64,000 nucleotides of DNA, taken from the NCBI RefSeq assembly GCF_000469325.1, contig NZ_KI271587.1, positions 73,604 to 137,603 on the forward strand, written 5' to 3'. Origin of the DNA: Schleiferilactobacillus shenzhenensis LY-73 (lineage in GTDB: Bacteria > Bacillota > Bacilli > Lactobacillales > Lactobacillaceae). Position 1 is the first letter of the stretch; the number at the start of each line of letters is the position of its first letter. A program made the position numbers and the translations under genes. Shown here piece after piece: positions 51,063 to 58,841 of this stretch. The notes under the pieces were generated by a model. That model saw only the letters and a list, made by a program, of their open reading frames with translations, was not told the origin of the DNA and did no database searches.

Positions 51063-51118
51063 GTGACGCTGTGTCACTCAACAGAAATTATCTTACAGGA
51101 AAAGTGACATGGTGTCAA
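51063..51118 (-). promoter_or_regulatory. hrt promoter with two operators
   Basis: On the minus strand TTGACA (51113-51118) and TAAGAT (51090-51095) are 17 bases apart. GTGACGCTGTGTCAC (51063-51077) is a palindrome; GTGACATGGTGTCAA (51104-51118) is a second, weaker copy over the -35 element. They resemble the HrtR site ATGACACAGTGTCAT. Confidence 0.75.
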
Positions 51119-51141
51119 CATTTTGTTTTTGAACACAAGAA

Positions 51142-51175
51142 ACCCGGATGATGCAGGGCCCTGCATCATCCGGGT
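51142..51175 (-). terminator. Terminator of the NRPS operon
   Basis: ACCCGGATGATGCAGGG and its perfect complement abut without a loop (51142-51158, 51159-51175); on the minus strand TTTCTTG follows. It closes the four-gene operon and separates it from hrt. Confidence 0.8.
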
Positions 51176-51206
51176 AAGGCAAGAAATGGGTTACGGTTTA
51201 AGCTTG

Positions 51207-52388
51207 CTAATCAATCTTGAAAATTCGAATCGCACCGGCCATAAAGATGAACACCAGCAATTCGCCAATACCGACAAGGCCAAAGACCGGCCACGTTTTG
51301 ATGTTGATGGCTGAAAACACATAGGTGCCTACCGGCATAAAGAGAATCGCAACAGTAAAAATCACACTGAAGACTCGCCCCAAATACTCTGTTTTCACGT
51401 TAGACTGAAGATCTGAAAACAGTTGAATGTTGAATACGGTCATGAAGCCAGACGAAACCCCACAAAGGATCAAAATCATCGACCAATGAAAGGTTAAGAA
51501 CGGAATGGCAATAATCGGCAATGACACCCCCAGCAGACACCGGCTGTATTGGGTCATTGACCAATCGAGTTTGAGCAGCCCATTCAGCGAGGCGCCAACA
51601 ATATTTCCCACGGACTCCGCAATCAATATGTAGGCAAACATATTATCAAAGTGCGCCATCTGATTGGTAAAGGGAATCGAAAACTCGTACCCCGCGAAGA
51701 AGAAGTTGATCAACGAACTGGCAATCAGAACAGTCATCAACCCCTTATCGCTCTTAATGTACTTGAATCCCTCCCTCATCGCATGCAACGTTGTTTCATG
51801 GGCACCCGGCTTGACGGGACTGGTATTGATAACTTCAAAACGCCACTCAATGATGGCCGAGATAAAGAAACTGAGCGCGTTTACCAGCATGCCAAATTTG
51901 AAGCCCAAGGCCGTTATGAGCAGCATGCCCAGCAGCGGGGTCACAACACTGATCAATTCAGAAATTGTTTTAGAAAGGGAGTTGTATTTGTAGATGTTTT
52001 TCTTGGACAGCAGGTCTTTTACGATTGCCTTATAAGTCGGGCTGTTAAATGAGTACAACACGGCCAAGATGACATTGACAATCACGAACAACCACGGATT
52101 GGACTTGCTGTACTGCAAAAATACAACAAATGTCGCAATTGCTGCCGCAAGGTCCGTGATGACGAGAACTTTCTTCCGGTCCCTGGTGTCAGCAATGACT
52201 CCGCCGAAGATGTCGAAAATGATGCTCACAATTGTCTCGCTAGCCTGATACATTCCCATAAAGAAGCTGGACTGACTGCCGAGACCGGCAATAACCAACT
52301 TGTTGGCATAATCATAAATCTTATTGCCAAAGCCGTTCGTCTGACCCCGGGCAATCAATCGTACAATGTTTCTATTCTCTTTTTCCAT
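51207..52388 (-). CDS. MFS exporter of the NRPS cluster
   Basis: 393 residues with about 12 helices of the MFS_3 (EntS-like) group. The first-loop motif GGVIADTRDRKKVLVITDL (about 61-79) and the central FKYIKSDKGLMTVLIASSLI support it. It has a good ribosome site (GGAAGGG) and lies seven bases after the NRPS stop, so the two are co-translated. The most probable role is export of the NRPS product. Base composition is lower in GC than that of the surrounding genes, as in the whole operon. Confidence 0.87.
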   Translation of the reverse strand: MEKENRNIVRLIARGQTNGFGNKIYDYANKLVIAGLGSQSSFFMGMYQASETIVSIIFDIFGGVIADTRDRKKVLVITDLAAAIATFVVFLQYSKSNPWLFVIVNVILAVLYSFNSPTYKAIVKDLLSKKNIYKYNSLSKTISELISVVTPLLGMLLITALGFKFGMLVNALSFFISAIIEWRFEVINTSPVKPGAHETTLHAMREGFKYIKSDKGLMTVLIASSLINFFFAGYEFSIPFTNQMAHFDNMFAYILIAESVGNIVGASLNGLLKLDWSMTQYSRCLLGVSLPIIAIPFLTFHWSMILILCGVSSGFMTVFNIQLFSDLQSNVKTEYLGRVFSVIFTVAILFMPVGTYVFSAINIKTWPVFGLVGIGELLVFIFMAGAIRIFKID

Positions 52389-52394
52389 GGTCTT

Positions 52395-55277
52395 CTACCC
52401 TTCCCAGGTCAGCTCATTGACAGTCAAGTCAGTCGTATCGCTTGTATGGCAAATCGAATAGTCCGCTTGCCTGAACAGATCACCATAGAGAATACAGGAG
52501 ATTGTTCCTTGGTGGGAAAACACAGTGATGTAGTTTTCTTTGAATGGCAATTGTTGAATTTCTCGGATCTCACTATCGGGATCTTTCACTTCACCAATAT
52601 AGTTCAGAGAAATGTTCATTGCGTTCCATCGTTCGGCCACCCGCGGCAATGCCTCTTGATGGGCGCCCACGGTGTTGAATAAACAGTAGCGAACATCAAC
52701 ACCTGTCTGATTAAAAGCCACCCATTGCTTGTACCGCGTCATAAACGTGCCGTAGTCATCAGTGTCTCTTACCTCGAACGGCACAGTGGCGTGAACATCG
52801 CCGATGACATTAGACGCATCAAAATCAGCGAAGTGACGAATATTTAAGGCCAGCTTGCCCGTAATGGACGGTACTTCCCGATCCTGAATCACGGCTTTTG
52901 CCACAATATAGGCAGCGAGGGCGGTGATACTGTCTGTATCGCGTTGGCTGGTGTGGAATTGGGCAATATACAGCTTCGTATCAATTTTGTGCAAATGCAG
53001 ATCAACACTTGTCTGCGGGATTTTGTCGACCACATCTTCGAGATTGGTAGTCTCATTGGCTTCCTTGACGAGTTTCATGAAGCCGGCAAAACTGCTCTCA
53101 GGTACTTGAGCAAGCGTCAGATCCCCCCGGTACAATTTCCAGAACAGGCCCTGGAACATCGTCGCTGAAGAAGCATCGATGGTATGGTGAGTGAAGACAA
53201 AGTCCAACTGTTTGGCACTGACATTCAAAAGGCAGGCAAAAATGGGCAACCCTTCCGTTTCATAGAATACTTTCTCGATATCCTGATCGTCCATCCCGTG
53301 TTGGGTAACAAAGACAATCGGTTGATTGTTGGTAATTGTCTTGAATGCCAACCGTTCATCTTTGATAAACCACGCAAGGTTGAGAATGTCGATTCGGCTC
53401 ATGAGCTGACGAATCGTTGTATCGATTGCGTCAACAACATCCTGCGTCACTTCAGGCAGTGCGATAGAGACCCGGTACAGCGCCTTCTTTCCTTTCAGGA
53501 ATAGGCTTTGCTGTGATGAAGAAGCCGCGACCACATCAGCACTGTATTGATACTGGCGACTCTTGATTAGCGTCCGTAGATTAATTTTTTCGCTAATCAA
53601 CGCGTTGGGCTGTATATCATTAGGCATCGCCACCTCGGGATGTTCAATATAGTGGGTCAATTTGGCGAGCGTGTCCAGTTCAAATACCCGGGCATCGTCA
53701 ATTGCTGTAGAAAACGCTGTTTCCACGTCTAGGAAGAACCGGACAGTGTCCAATGAATCCAAATCACTGACCTGGGTCACCTGGTACTTCGCCAATATCT
53801 GCTTTAGTTGTGCATAAACGGATTCATTCCCAACGGTAGAATCCGTCCCCTGATACTGTGCAATCATCGCATTCGTGTCAAACTTACGGTTATACGTGTA
53901 AAGAAAAGAGTCAGCCCGAATAATGATGGGATTCAGGTACTCGGGCAACTTGTTCAATATTGCCCTGTGCTGATCTGCTCGGCCAATATAGAACAAATAG
54001 ATTCGTTTTCCCCGATACTTAACCTTAACTGAGACAATTTCTGGGAGTGAGGCGACAATACTTTCGATTTCGCCTAATTCAACTCGAATCCCGTTAACTT
54101 GCACTTGATCATCTTGACGACCCAGAAACACAATCTGGCCCCCTGCGTCGACACTGACGTCGTCGCCTGATTGATAGTAACGTTCGCCATCTTGGGTTAC
54201 AAATTTCTCATGATTCTTGACCTCGTCCAGTAAGTAACCCAATGTGACGCCCTTACCGCCGATGTACAGTTCCCCTTTGTCTCGTACTGTGTGACCAGTT
54301 TTATCGACAAGTTTAACAACAGCGCCATGAAATGGGACACCAATCGGTACAGCTGTGCGTTCCTGCCCAGTAACAGCGTAGTGGGTGGCATAAATCGTGG
54401 TCTCTGTCGGTCCATAAACATTAAACACATGGCAGCCGGCCGCTAAGGCTGCAGCCAGTTTTTGCACGAGAGAAACGGGGAATGCTTCTCCGGCAACCAG
54501 CAGGTAGTGCAACTGGTCAAAGACATGTGGCCCGGCGATATCTAATAGTGCTTCCGCAAAAGAAGGCGATAACGACAGATGCGTGATACGCTTTTCGGCA
54601 ATCAACTTAGGAATAGCCCGGATGCTCTCTGCTTTTGAAGGACTTGATTGTAAGCATACCAGCTGACACCCAGTGAAAACGGGAGCCAACACCTCACTAA
54701 GGGAGACATCGAAAGAATATGGCGTAGAAAAAAGAAAACGGGAGGCGGCGTTCATCTCGACAAGCGGATACAACTCACCCAGAATCCAGCAAATATTCTC
54801 TTCTGTTAGAAATACCTTTTTTGGAACACCTGTACTACCCGAAGTGGATAAAATGTATGCCGTCTCATTCGGAAAGGGCTGCGCGAATGTGTTATCTTGG
54901 GCAGGGCCTAGAGACGATCCTCTTCCCACAAAGACAATCTTCCTGCTGCTAAGTACGGCAGAGTCTCTGTCGACGATAAGCGTATCCCAGGGAACGTCGG
55001 TAACGCGATTAACTGCCTCCCTAACTGAAAGTGCTGAGACAAGCGGCATAGGAATTCTCCTGGCAAGCCAGATACCAATGATTGTCGGTAATACATTCAT
55101 TGTCTGTTGCAAATAGAATGGCACGACTTGTGTGCTTTCAGCCTGACCAAGCTGAGCGCGCACCGCTTCCGCCATGTGAAGAACGTCAGCAAACGTCAAG
55201 TGGGTGTCTCCCGACACGATTGCCACTTGAGTAGGATGGGCAGCGGCCTGATCCATAAATTTTTGAAGTATTTTCAT
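52395..55277 (-). CDS. Single-module nonribosomal peptide synthetase, A-T-C
   Basis: 960 residues. Adenylation domain (1-470): STSGSTGVPKK (about 144-154), VYGPTETT (287-294), YQSGDD (368-373), GRQDDQVQVNGIRVELGEIE (386-405) and Lys465. Carrier domain (about 485-550) with DLDSLD and the phosphopantetheine Ser508. C-terminal condensation domain (about 580-960) with SQQSLFL (588-594), the active HHTIDAS (697-703) and VIGDVHATVPF. Lined up against GrsA the specificity residues read D-V-S-S-L-A-V-I-Y-K, matching no code I know. There is no thioesterase; the terminal C domain must release the chain or join it to an acceptor. It begins ten bases after the glycosyltransferase gene. Confidence 0.9.
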   Translation of the reverse strand: MKILQKFMDQAAAHPTQVAIVSGDTHLTFADVLHMAEAVRAQLGQAESTQVVPFYLQQTMNVLPTIIGIWLARRIPMPLVSALSVREAVNRVTDVPWDTLIVDRDSAVLSSRKIVFVGRGSSLGPAQDNTFAQPFPNETAYILSTSGSTGVPKKVFLTEENICWILGELYPLVEMNAASRFLFSTPYSFDVSLSEVLAPVFTGCQLVCLQSSPSKAESIRAIPKLIAEKRITHLSLSPSFAEALLDIAGPHVFDQLHYLLVAGEAFPVSLVQKLAAALAAGCHVFNVYGPTETTIYATHYAVTGQERTAVPIGVPFHGAVVKLVDKTGHTVRDKGELYIGGKGVTLGYLLDEVKNHEKFVTQDGERYYQSGDDVSVDAGGQIVFLGRQDDQVQVNGIRVELGEIESIVASLPEIVSVKVKYRGKRIYLFYIGRADQHRAILNKLPEYLNPIIIRADSFLYTYNRKFDTNAMIAQYQGTDSTVGNESVYAQLKQILAKYQVTQVSDLDSLDTVRFFLDVETAFSTAIDDARVFELDTLAKLTHYIEHPEVAMPNDIQPNALISEKINLRTLIKSRQYQYSADVVAASSSQQSLFLKGKKALYRVSIALPEVTQDVVDAIDTTIRQLMSRIDILNLAWFIKDERLAFKTITNNQPIVFVTQHGMDDQDIEKVFYETEGLPIFACLLNVSAKQLDFVFTHHTIDASSATMFQGLFWKLYRGDLTLAQVPESSFAGFMKLVKEANETTNLEDVVDKIPQTSVDLHLHKIDTKLYIAQFHTSQRDTDSITALAAYIVAKAVIQDREVPSITGKLALNIRHFADFDASNVIGDVHATVPFEVRDTDDYGTFMTRYKQWVAFNQTGVDVRYCLFNTVGAHQEALPRVAERWNAMNISLNYIGEVKDPDSEIREIQQLPFKENYITVFSHQGTISCILYGDLFRQADYSICHTSDTTDLTVNELTWEG

Positions 55278-55287
55278 GTGTTATTGC

Positions 55288-56568
55288 CTATCTTTCTGTT
55301 TTGTATTTCTGAGCATGTAGGTGAGTTAAGCCATACAATGGCCCTAGATTGGAAACCAAGTAAGCAGCTGACCCTAACACTGACATCCGAAACTCTGTAT
55401 CGATTTTATCCATATTCAGACGTCGGAATAATCGTAATGTTAGCAGATATCGCATGGTCGTGGGTGCCCAAAGAGTTATGCAAAACAAAGCGCTAATTAC
55501 CCAATTCTGCGTCACTAGGAGTGCAACTGCCAGCAAAACGTATGCTGATGGTAGTAACACCCACGCAGCCGCACCTCTTAACTGATTCATCCAATACAAG
55601 AACGCCCGTGTATTAAAAATCTCGTCGGATAACGAATGGTAAATTTTAGTCGTTTCTGATAACGTTTTAAACCAGTTGGCATTCTGCTTTATCAATACTG
55701 ACATAGACTTCGGTGCTTCAGCGATCTCCACTGTATCAATGGGAACGGCGCGAACGCCAATACTACGCAAATAAAAGCTTAGGTAAATGTCTTCGCACCA
55801 AAACCGGGTTGTAAAGCCACCAATTGCGTCTAAGAAGTCAAAGCGCAGATACAGTCCGTGTCCAACAACATGTGACCTTAAATAATCCGAATACAGAATA
55901 GAGTTGGTGTATCCATTCGTTAACTCGAAATTTGTCTGGTAAACGGCGAATCCACGCATTAACGGGCTCAAACTATCCAAATTTAGGAAAAAAGCTGAAT
56001 ACTCCTGCATAACTTTGGGCCAAGAGCGGTCAAACGCTTTGGCGTACACCTCGCGAAACACATTTCTTCCTGGTCGGCTATCGGCGTTGTAAACAACGAA
56101 GTAGCTTTTTGACCAATTTGCGTGAGAATGTTCCTTGATGTAGCGTGCGGCGTAGTTTAGTTGGTGCGCCATCATCCCGTCGGTTTTCGGATAATTAAGC
56201 AACGTAACCCCGCTGTATCTTAATGATCCAGTAATCTTTTTTCGAATAACAGAGTACGTCGTTACGTAATCCGATGACCTCGCTTCAGCCTTTTCTTTTT
56301 CAGTGGTTACAATCACGAGATGGATATTTTCACTGTTAGAAGTAAGCTCAAGAAAGTAGTCCATGGTGTCCAGAATTGTTGTCTGTTCACGCAAGCAGGG
56401 AATAACAACAAACAATTCTGGAGTCTCGGTCTTCTGGCCCGCTTCCTGCCGTTTACTATTTTGCAGGCTTTCTAATCTTTCAATAACAATATGGTTTCTG
56501 ACCATGTGCCACGAAAGCTGAGCCAAGAGTGCCAAGCAAATCATCAGAGCAATTCCTGTCAACGTCAT
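55288..56568 (-). CDS. Membrane glycosyltransferase of the NRPS cluster
   Basis: 426 residues. One N-terminal helix (about 3-22), then a GT2-type catalytic domain: FVVIPCLREQTTILDTMDYF (about 52-71), VYNADSRPGRNVF (DxD-like, about 152-164), a loop with VVGHGLYLRFDFLDAIGGFT and FWCEDIYLSFYLRSIG (ED, about 250-265), and two to three C-terminal helices (about 330-385). The layout is like that of polysaccharide or dolichol-sugar synthases facing the membrane. The ribosome site AGGAGG precedes ATG 56568. It would glycosylate either the NRPS product or a lipid carrier. Confidence 0.82.
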   Translation of the reverse strand: MTLTGIALMICLALLAQLSWHMVRNHIVIERLESLQNSKRQEAGQKTETPELFVVIPCLREQTTILDTMDYFLELTSNSENIHLVIVTTEKEKAEARSSDYVTTYSVIRKKITGSLRYSGVTLLNYPKTDGMMAHQLNYAARYIKEHSHANWSKSYFVVYNADSRPGRNVFREVYAKAFDRSWPKVMQEYSAFFLNLDSLSPLMRGFAVYQTNFELTNGYTNSILYSDYLRSHVVGHGLYLRFDFLDAIGGFTTRFWCEDIYLSFYLRSIGVRAVPIDTVEIAEAPKSMSVLIKQNANWFKTLSETTKIYHSLSDEIFNTRAFLYWMNQLRGAAAWVLLPSAYVLLAVALLVTQNWVISALFCITLWAPTTMRYLLTLRLFRRLNMDKIDTEFRMSVLGSAAYLVSNLGPLYGLTHLHAQKYKTER

Positions 56569-56634
56569 ATACGATACCTCCTTATTTACGCTCACGTTCA
56601 ATTGTTGCCCATGTAGGGTCCACACTTGGTTCTA

Positions 56635-57273
56635 CTAATCTCTGATCGCGGCTGTTGCCATTTTGTATACCTCTTCCGGAGATAAACCAGTTGTTTCCAA
56701 CAACACAGCAGAATTTCCCAGGCGACTAAACTGTTCTTCCAGGGAAGTCTCCTGACCAGATCGGGTTGACTCCTCTGTCCAAACTGAACGAAGCATATGG
56801 CTACGAGATAAATTACGTTGTTGTGATTTTTCTGCATCAGCTCGCAACAACAAATTGCAATCAGGTAATCGCAGATGGTATTCATGAACTTTATCCCAAA
56901 ACTTCAAAAAACGTTTTTCTGCCAGTTCATAAGCATCTGGAACCAACCCTCGTTTTCTGAAAGCGTACGCCGTTGCCACAATAGAATACGCAGACTTGTC
57001 TATCACCACATTCTGCCCGTGTTTGATTCTGTAGTTTGCGTCGAATAGTTTCTCAAACTCCAAATCGAACAGGATATCTTGATTGCGGATTTCTTGTTCC
57101 CGCGACTGCGGCACGTTAAGAATGTCATCACCTGGCGCATCCAATCGTCTTTCCAAGTATCGAATGGCTTCTGGAACAACTGTGTATCCATCACGCTCGC
57201 GCATGTACTTGCAAAGTGTTGTTTTCCCCGAGTTCGAGATTCCCTCCACCAGAATAATCTTACCTTCTGCCAT
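56635..57273 (-). CDS. P-loop nucleoside-kinase-like protein of the NRPS cluster
   Basis: 212 residues. Walker A GISNSGKTTLCKYM (about 10-23), then LDAPGDDILNVPQSREQEIR and VVIDKSAYSIVATAYAF (about 91-107; a DRS-like element of deoxynucleoside and thymidylate kinases), with DCNLLLRADAEKSQQRN as a lid-like arginine-rich stretch. It probably phosphorylates a nucleoside, nucleotide or other small substrate. GGAGGAG lies before ATG 57273. It is the first gene of the operon and may supply the activated building block. Confidence 0.75.
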   Translation of the reverse strand: MAEGKIILVEGISNSGKTTLCKYMRERDGYTVVPEAIRYLERRLDAPGDDILNVPQSREQEIRNQDILFDLEFEKLFDANYRIKHGQNVVIDKSAYSIVATAYAFRKRGLVPDAYELAEKRFLKFWDKVHEYHLRLPDCNLLLRADAEKSQQRNLSRSHMLRSVWTEESTRSGQETSLEEQFSRLGNSAVLLETTGLSPEEVYKMATAAIRD

Positions 57274-57385
57274 AATGTCTCCTCCGGATACCATTTTCTT
57301 ACTATGCTCTGAGGCCTAAATGTCCTTGACTGAGATATTACTCCATGCTTCATCTCCATACAACCCAATATTTCATTTTTCTTCA

Positions 57386-57434
57386 AAAAAATACACGCAT
57401 GGTCAAGAAACGCCCCGTTTCTTGACCATGCGTG
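57386..57434 (-). terminator. Strong terminator of the DUF1129 operon
   Basis: CACGCATGGTCAAGAAACG (57394-57412) pairs perfectly with 57416-57434; on the minus strand TATTTTTTTG follows. It closes the PadR/DUF1129 operon and isolates the NRPS operon, whose promoter must lie between it and 57273. Confidence 0.85.
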
Positions 57435-57541
57435 CTTCCTTGCCCTTTTCGTAATACCCCGGCCGGAGGGGCTATTCTCATCAGTCACATCAAGTTCTTG
57501 CCAGCTGTGGCGTGAGTTATCAGAATACTGCCTTCAGTGGA

Positions 57542-58360
57542 TCACTGCTTTCGCACCATTCTCCACGTCAGGCCATAAAAAGTCAGGAGCCCAGCGACGA
57601 TCACTGCTCCCAATGTGATCTGTCCAGGCGTCGTGTCCAGCAGTCCTTTCTGCCACGCCGGCACCCGGGTGACAATACCGCTCAGTGCCATAACGATCAT
57701 CAGGGGAACAAACGGCAGCCACATCTGCCGGTCCGGTTCCCGCCACAGTGCAATGGCGCCGCCGGCCACTAGGAGAAGGATCACTGCAATGCCCACACCA
57801 CCACTGAGATATATCCGCCACGGTGTTTTCAGCAGCGTGGCGATTAAGAACCCGGGAATCAGCAGCACCATGATACCCAGGATGCGCCAGAGCGTGGTCC
57901 AGCGGTGCGGCGGCCGGTATGTCGACCGGGCAATCGCCGCCACGACCACCGTAGCGGCGCTGAGCCAATAAGCCGCCGTCAGCAGCAAGGTGCCCGCGTC
58001 GACCGGCACAGTCGCGATGGCCAGGGCGGGCAGCAGCATGATCAGTACTACGAACAGCAGCAGCCACCCGTACATCTTGACCACCCCCAGCCAGTGATTG
58101 GGCACTTCGGCCAGAATCGCGTCGGCCGTCTCTTGCGGTCGCTGGCCAAAATACGCCTCTGCGGTCACGCCGTCCTGTTGGGCCGCCAGAATATCTGTGA
58201 GAATCGTGAGCAGCTCCTGCTCTACCGCTTGGCTGTCCTTGAGAAAAGACTTCCCCCGAATGTACAGTAACAAATCTTCGTAATATTTCTTATTGGGTGC
58301 ATTCAGCTGCTCCCGCAGCCGGTTATTATCATTGGTCAATTGGGTCGCGTTCTTAGTCAT
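57542..58360 (-). CDS. DUF1129-like membrane protein
   Basis: About 272 residues: a soluble helical N-terminus (NDNNRLREQLNAPNKKYYED, with LLLYIRGKSFLKDSQAVEQ) of 100 residues, then six or so membrane helices. Proteins of this type are usually encoded directly after a PadR gene in lactobacilli, and the same holds here: the start lies inside the end of padR. Function unknown. ATG 58360 has better spacing from GGGGG than ATG 58366. Confidence 0.75.
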   Translation of the reverse strand: MTKNATQLTNDNNRLREQLNAPNKKYYEDLLLYIRGKSFLKDSQAVEQELLTILTDILAAQQDGVTAEAYFGQRPQETADAILAEVPNHWLGVVKMYGWLLLFVVLIMLLPALAIATVPVDAGTLLLTAAYWLSAATVVVAAIARSTYRPPHRWTTLWRILGIMVLLIPGFLIATLLKTPWRIYLSGGVGIAVILLLVAGGAIALWREPDRQMWLPFVPLMIVMALSGIVTRVPAWQKGLLDTTPGQITLGAVIVAGLLTFYGLTWRMVRKQ

Positions 58361-58700
58361 GGTCATTGCCCCCTTTGGCTGTCAGCAGTTGATTAACGTG
58401 GTCGCTTAAGGCATGCCACTGGGTAAGAAAGTTGGCCTGGGCCGCTTGGCCCGCCGGCGTGACGTGGTAGTATTTCCGGTCAGGCCCGTCCGGGGAGGCC
58501 CGCAGTTCGCTGGTGATCAGGCCTTTCTTCTCCAAGGACAAGAGCAGCGGGTAAATCGTTCCCTTGGGAATGCCGGCAAAGCCGTACTGGGCCAGTTCTT
58601 GGCTCAGTGTGTACCCGTAGTATTCGCCGTGACTGAGAATGATCAGGACACAGCCTTGCAGGACTCCTTTGAGCATTTGACTTTGCATATCCTGGGCCAT
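58353..58700 (-). CDS. PadR-family regulator
   Basis: 115 residues. The winged helix reads LKGVLQGCVLIILSHGEYYG, then YTLSQELAQYGFAGIPKGTIYP and LLLSLEKKGLITSEL, with RKYYHVTPAGQAA as the wing, all PadR hallmarks. A short C-terminal helix follows for dimerisation. GGAGGTGC precedes the ATG. Its gene overlaps the membrane-protein gene by eight bases. A long inverted repeat covers its promoter, so it most likely represses its own operon. Confidence 0.88.
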   Translation of the reverse strand: MAQDMQSQMLKGVLQGCVLIILSHGEYYGYTLSQELAQYGFAGIPKGTIYPLLLSLEKKGLITSELRASPDGPDRKYYHVTPAGQAAQANFLTQWHALSDHVNQLLTAKGGNDHD

Positions 58701-58726
58701 GCCAGCACCTCCCTGGTCGACTATTA

Positions 58727-58785
58727 GGTATTACCAACTAGTTGATAAGCCTACTTTATCATGCCCATGACTAGTTGGCAATACC
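58727..58785 (-). promoter_or_regulatory. PadR promoter with inverted-repeat operator
   Basis: GGTATTACCAACTAGT (58727-58742) and ACTAGTTGGCAATACC (58770-58785) are complementary with one mismatch. On the minus strand TTGCCA-N17-TAAAGT lies between and across them, so a dimer bound at each arm would cover the promoter. Confidence 0.7.
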
Positions 58786-58802
58786 TACTAGCTGAAGAAA
58801 AT

Positions 58803-58828
58803 AAAACCCGGCATTTCTGCCGGGTTCA
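58803..58828 (-). terminator. Terminator of the LPQTG protein gene
   Basis: On the minus strand ACCCGGCAG pairs with a CTGCCGGGT-like arm (AACCCGGCA-GAAA-TGCCGGGTT) followed by TTATTTT. Confidence 0.8.
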
Positions 58829-58841
58829 TACGTTCCAATCA

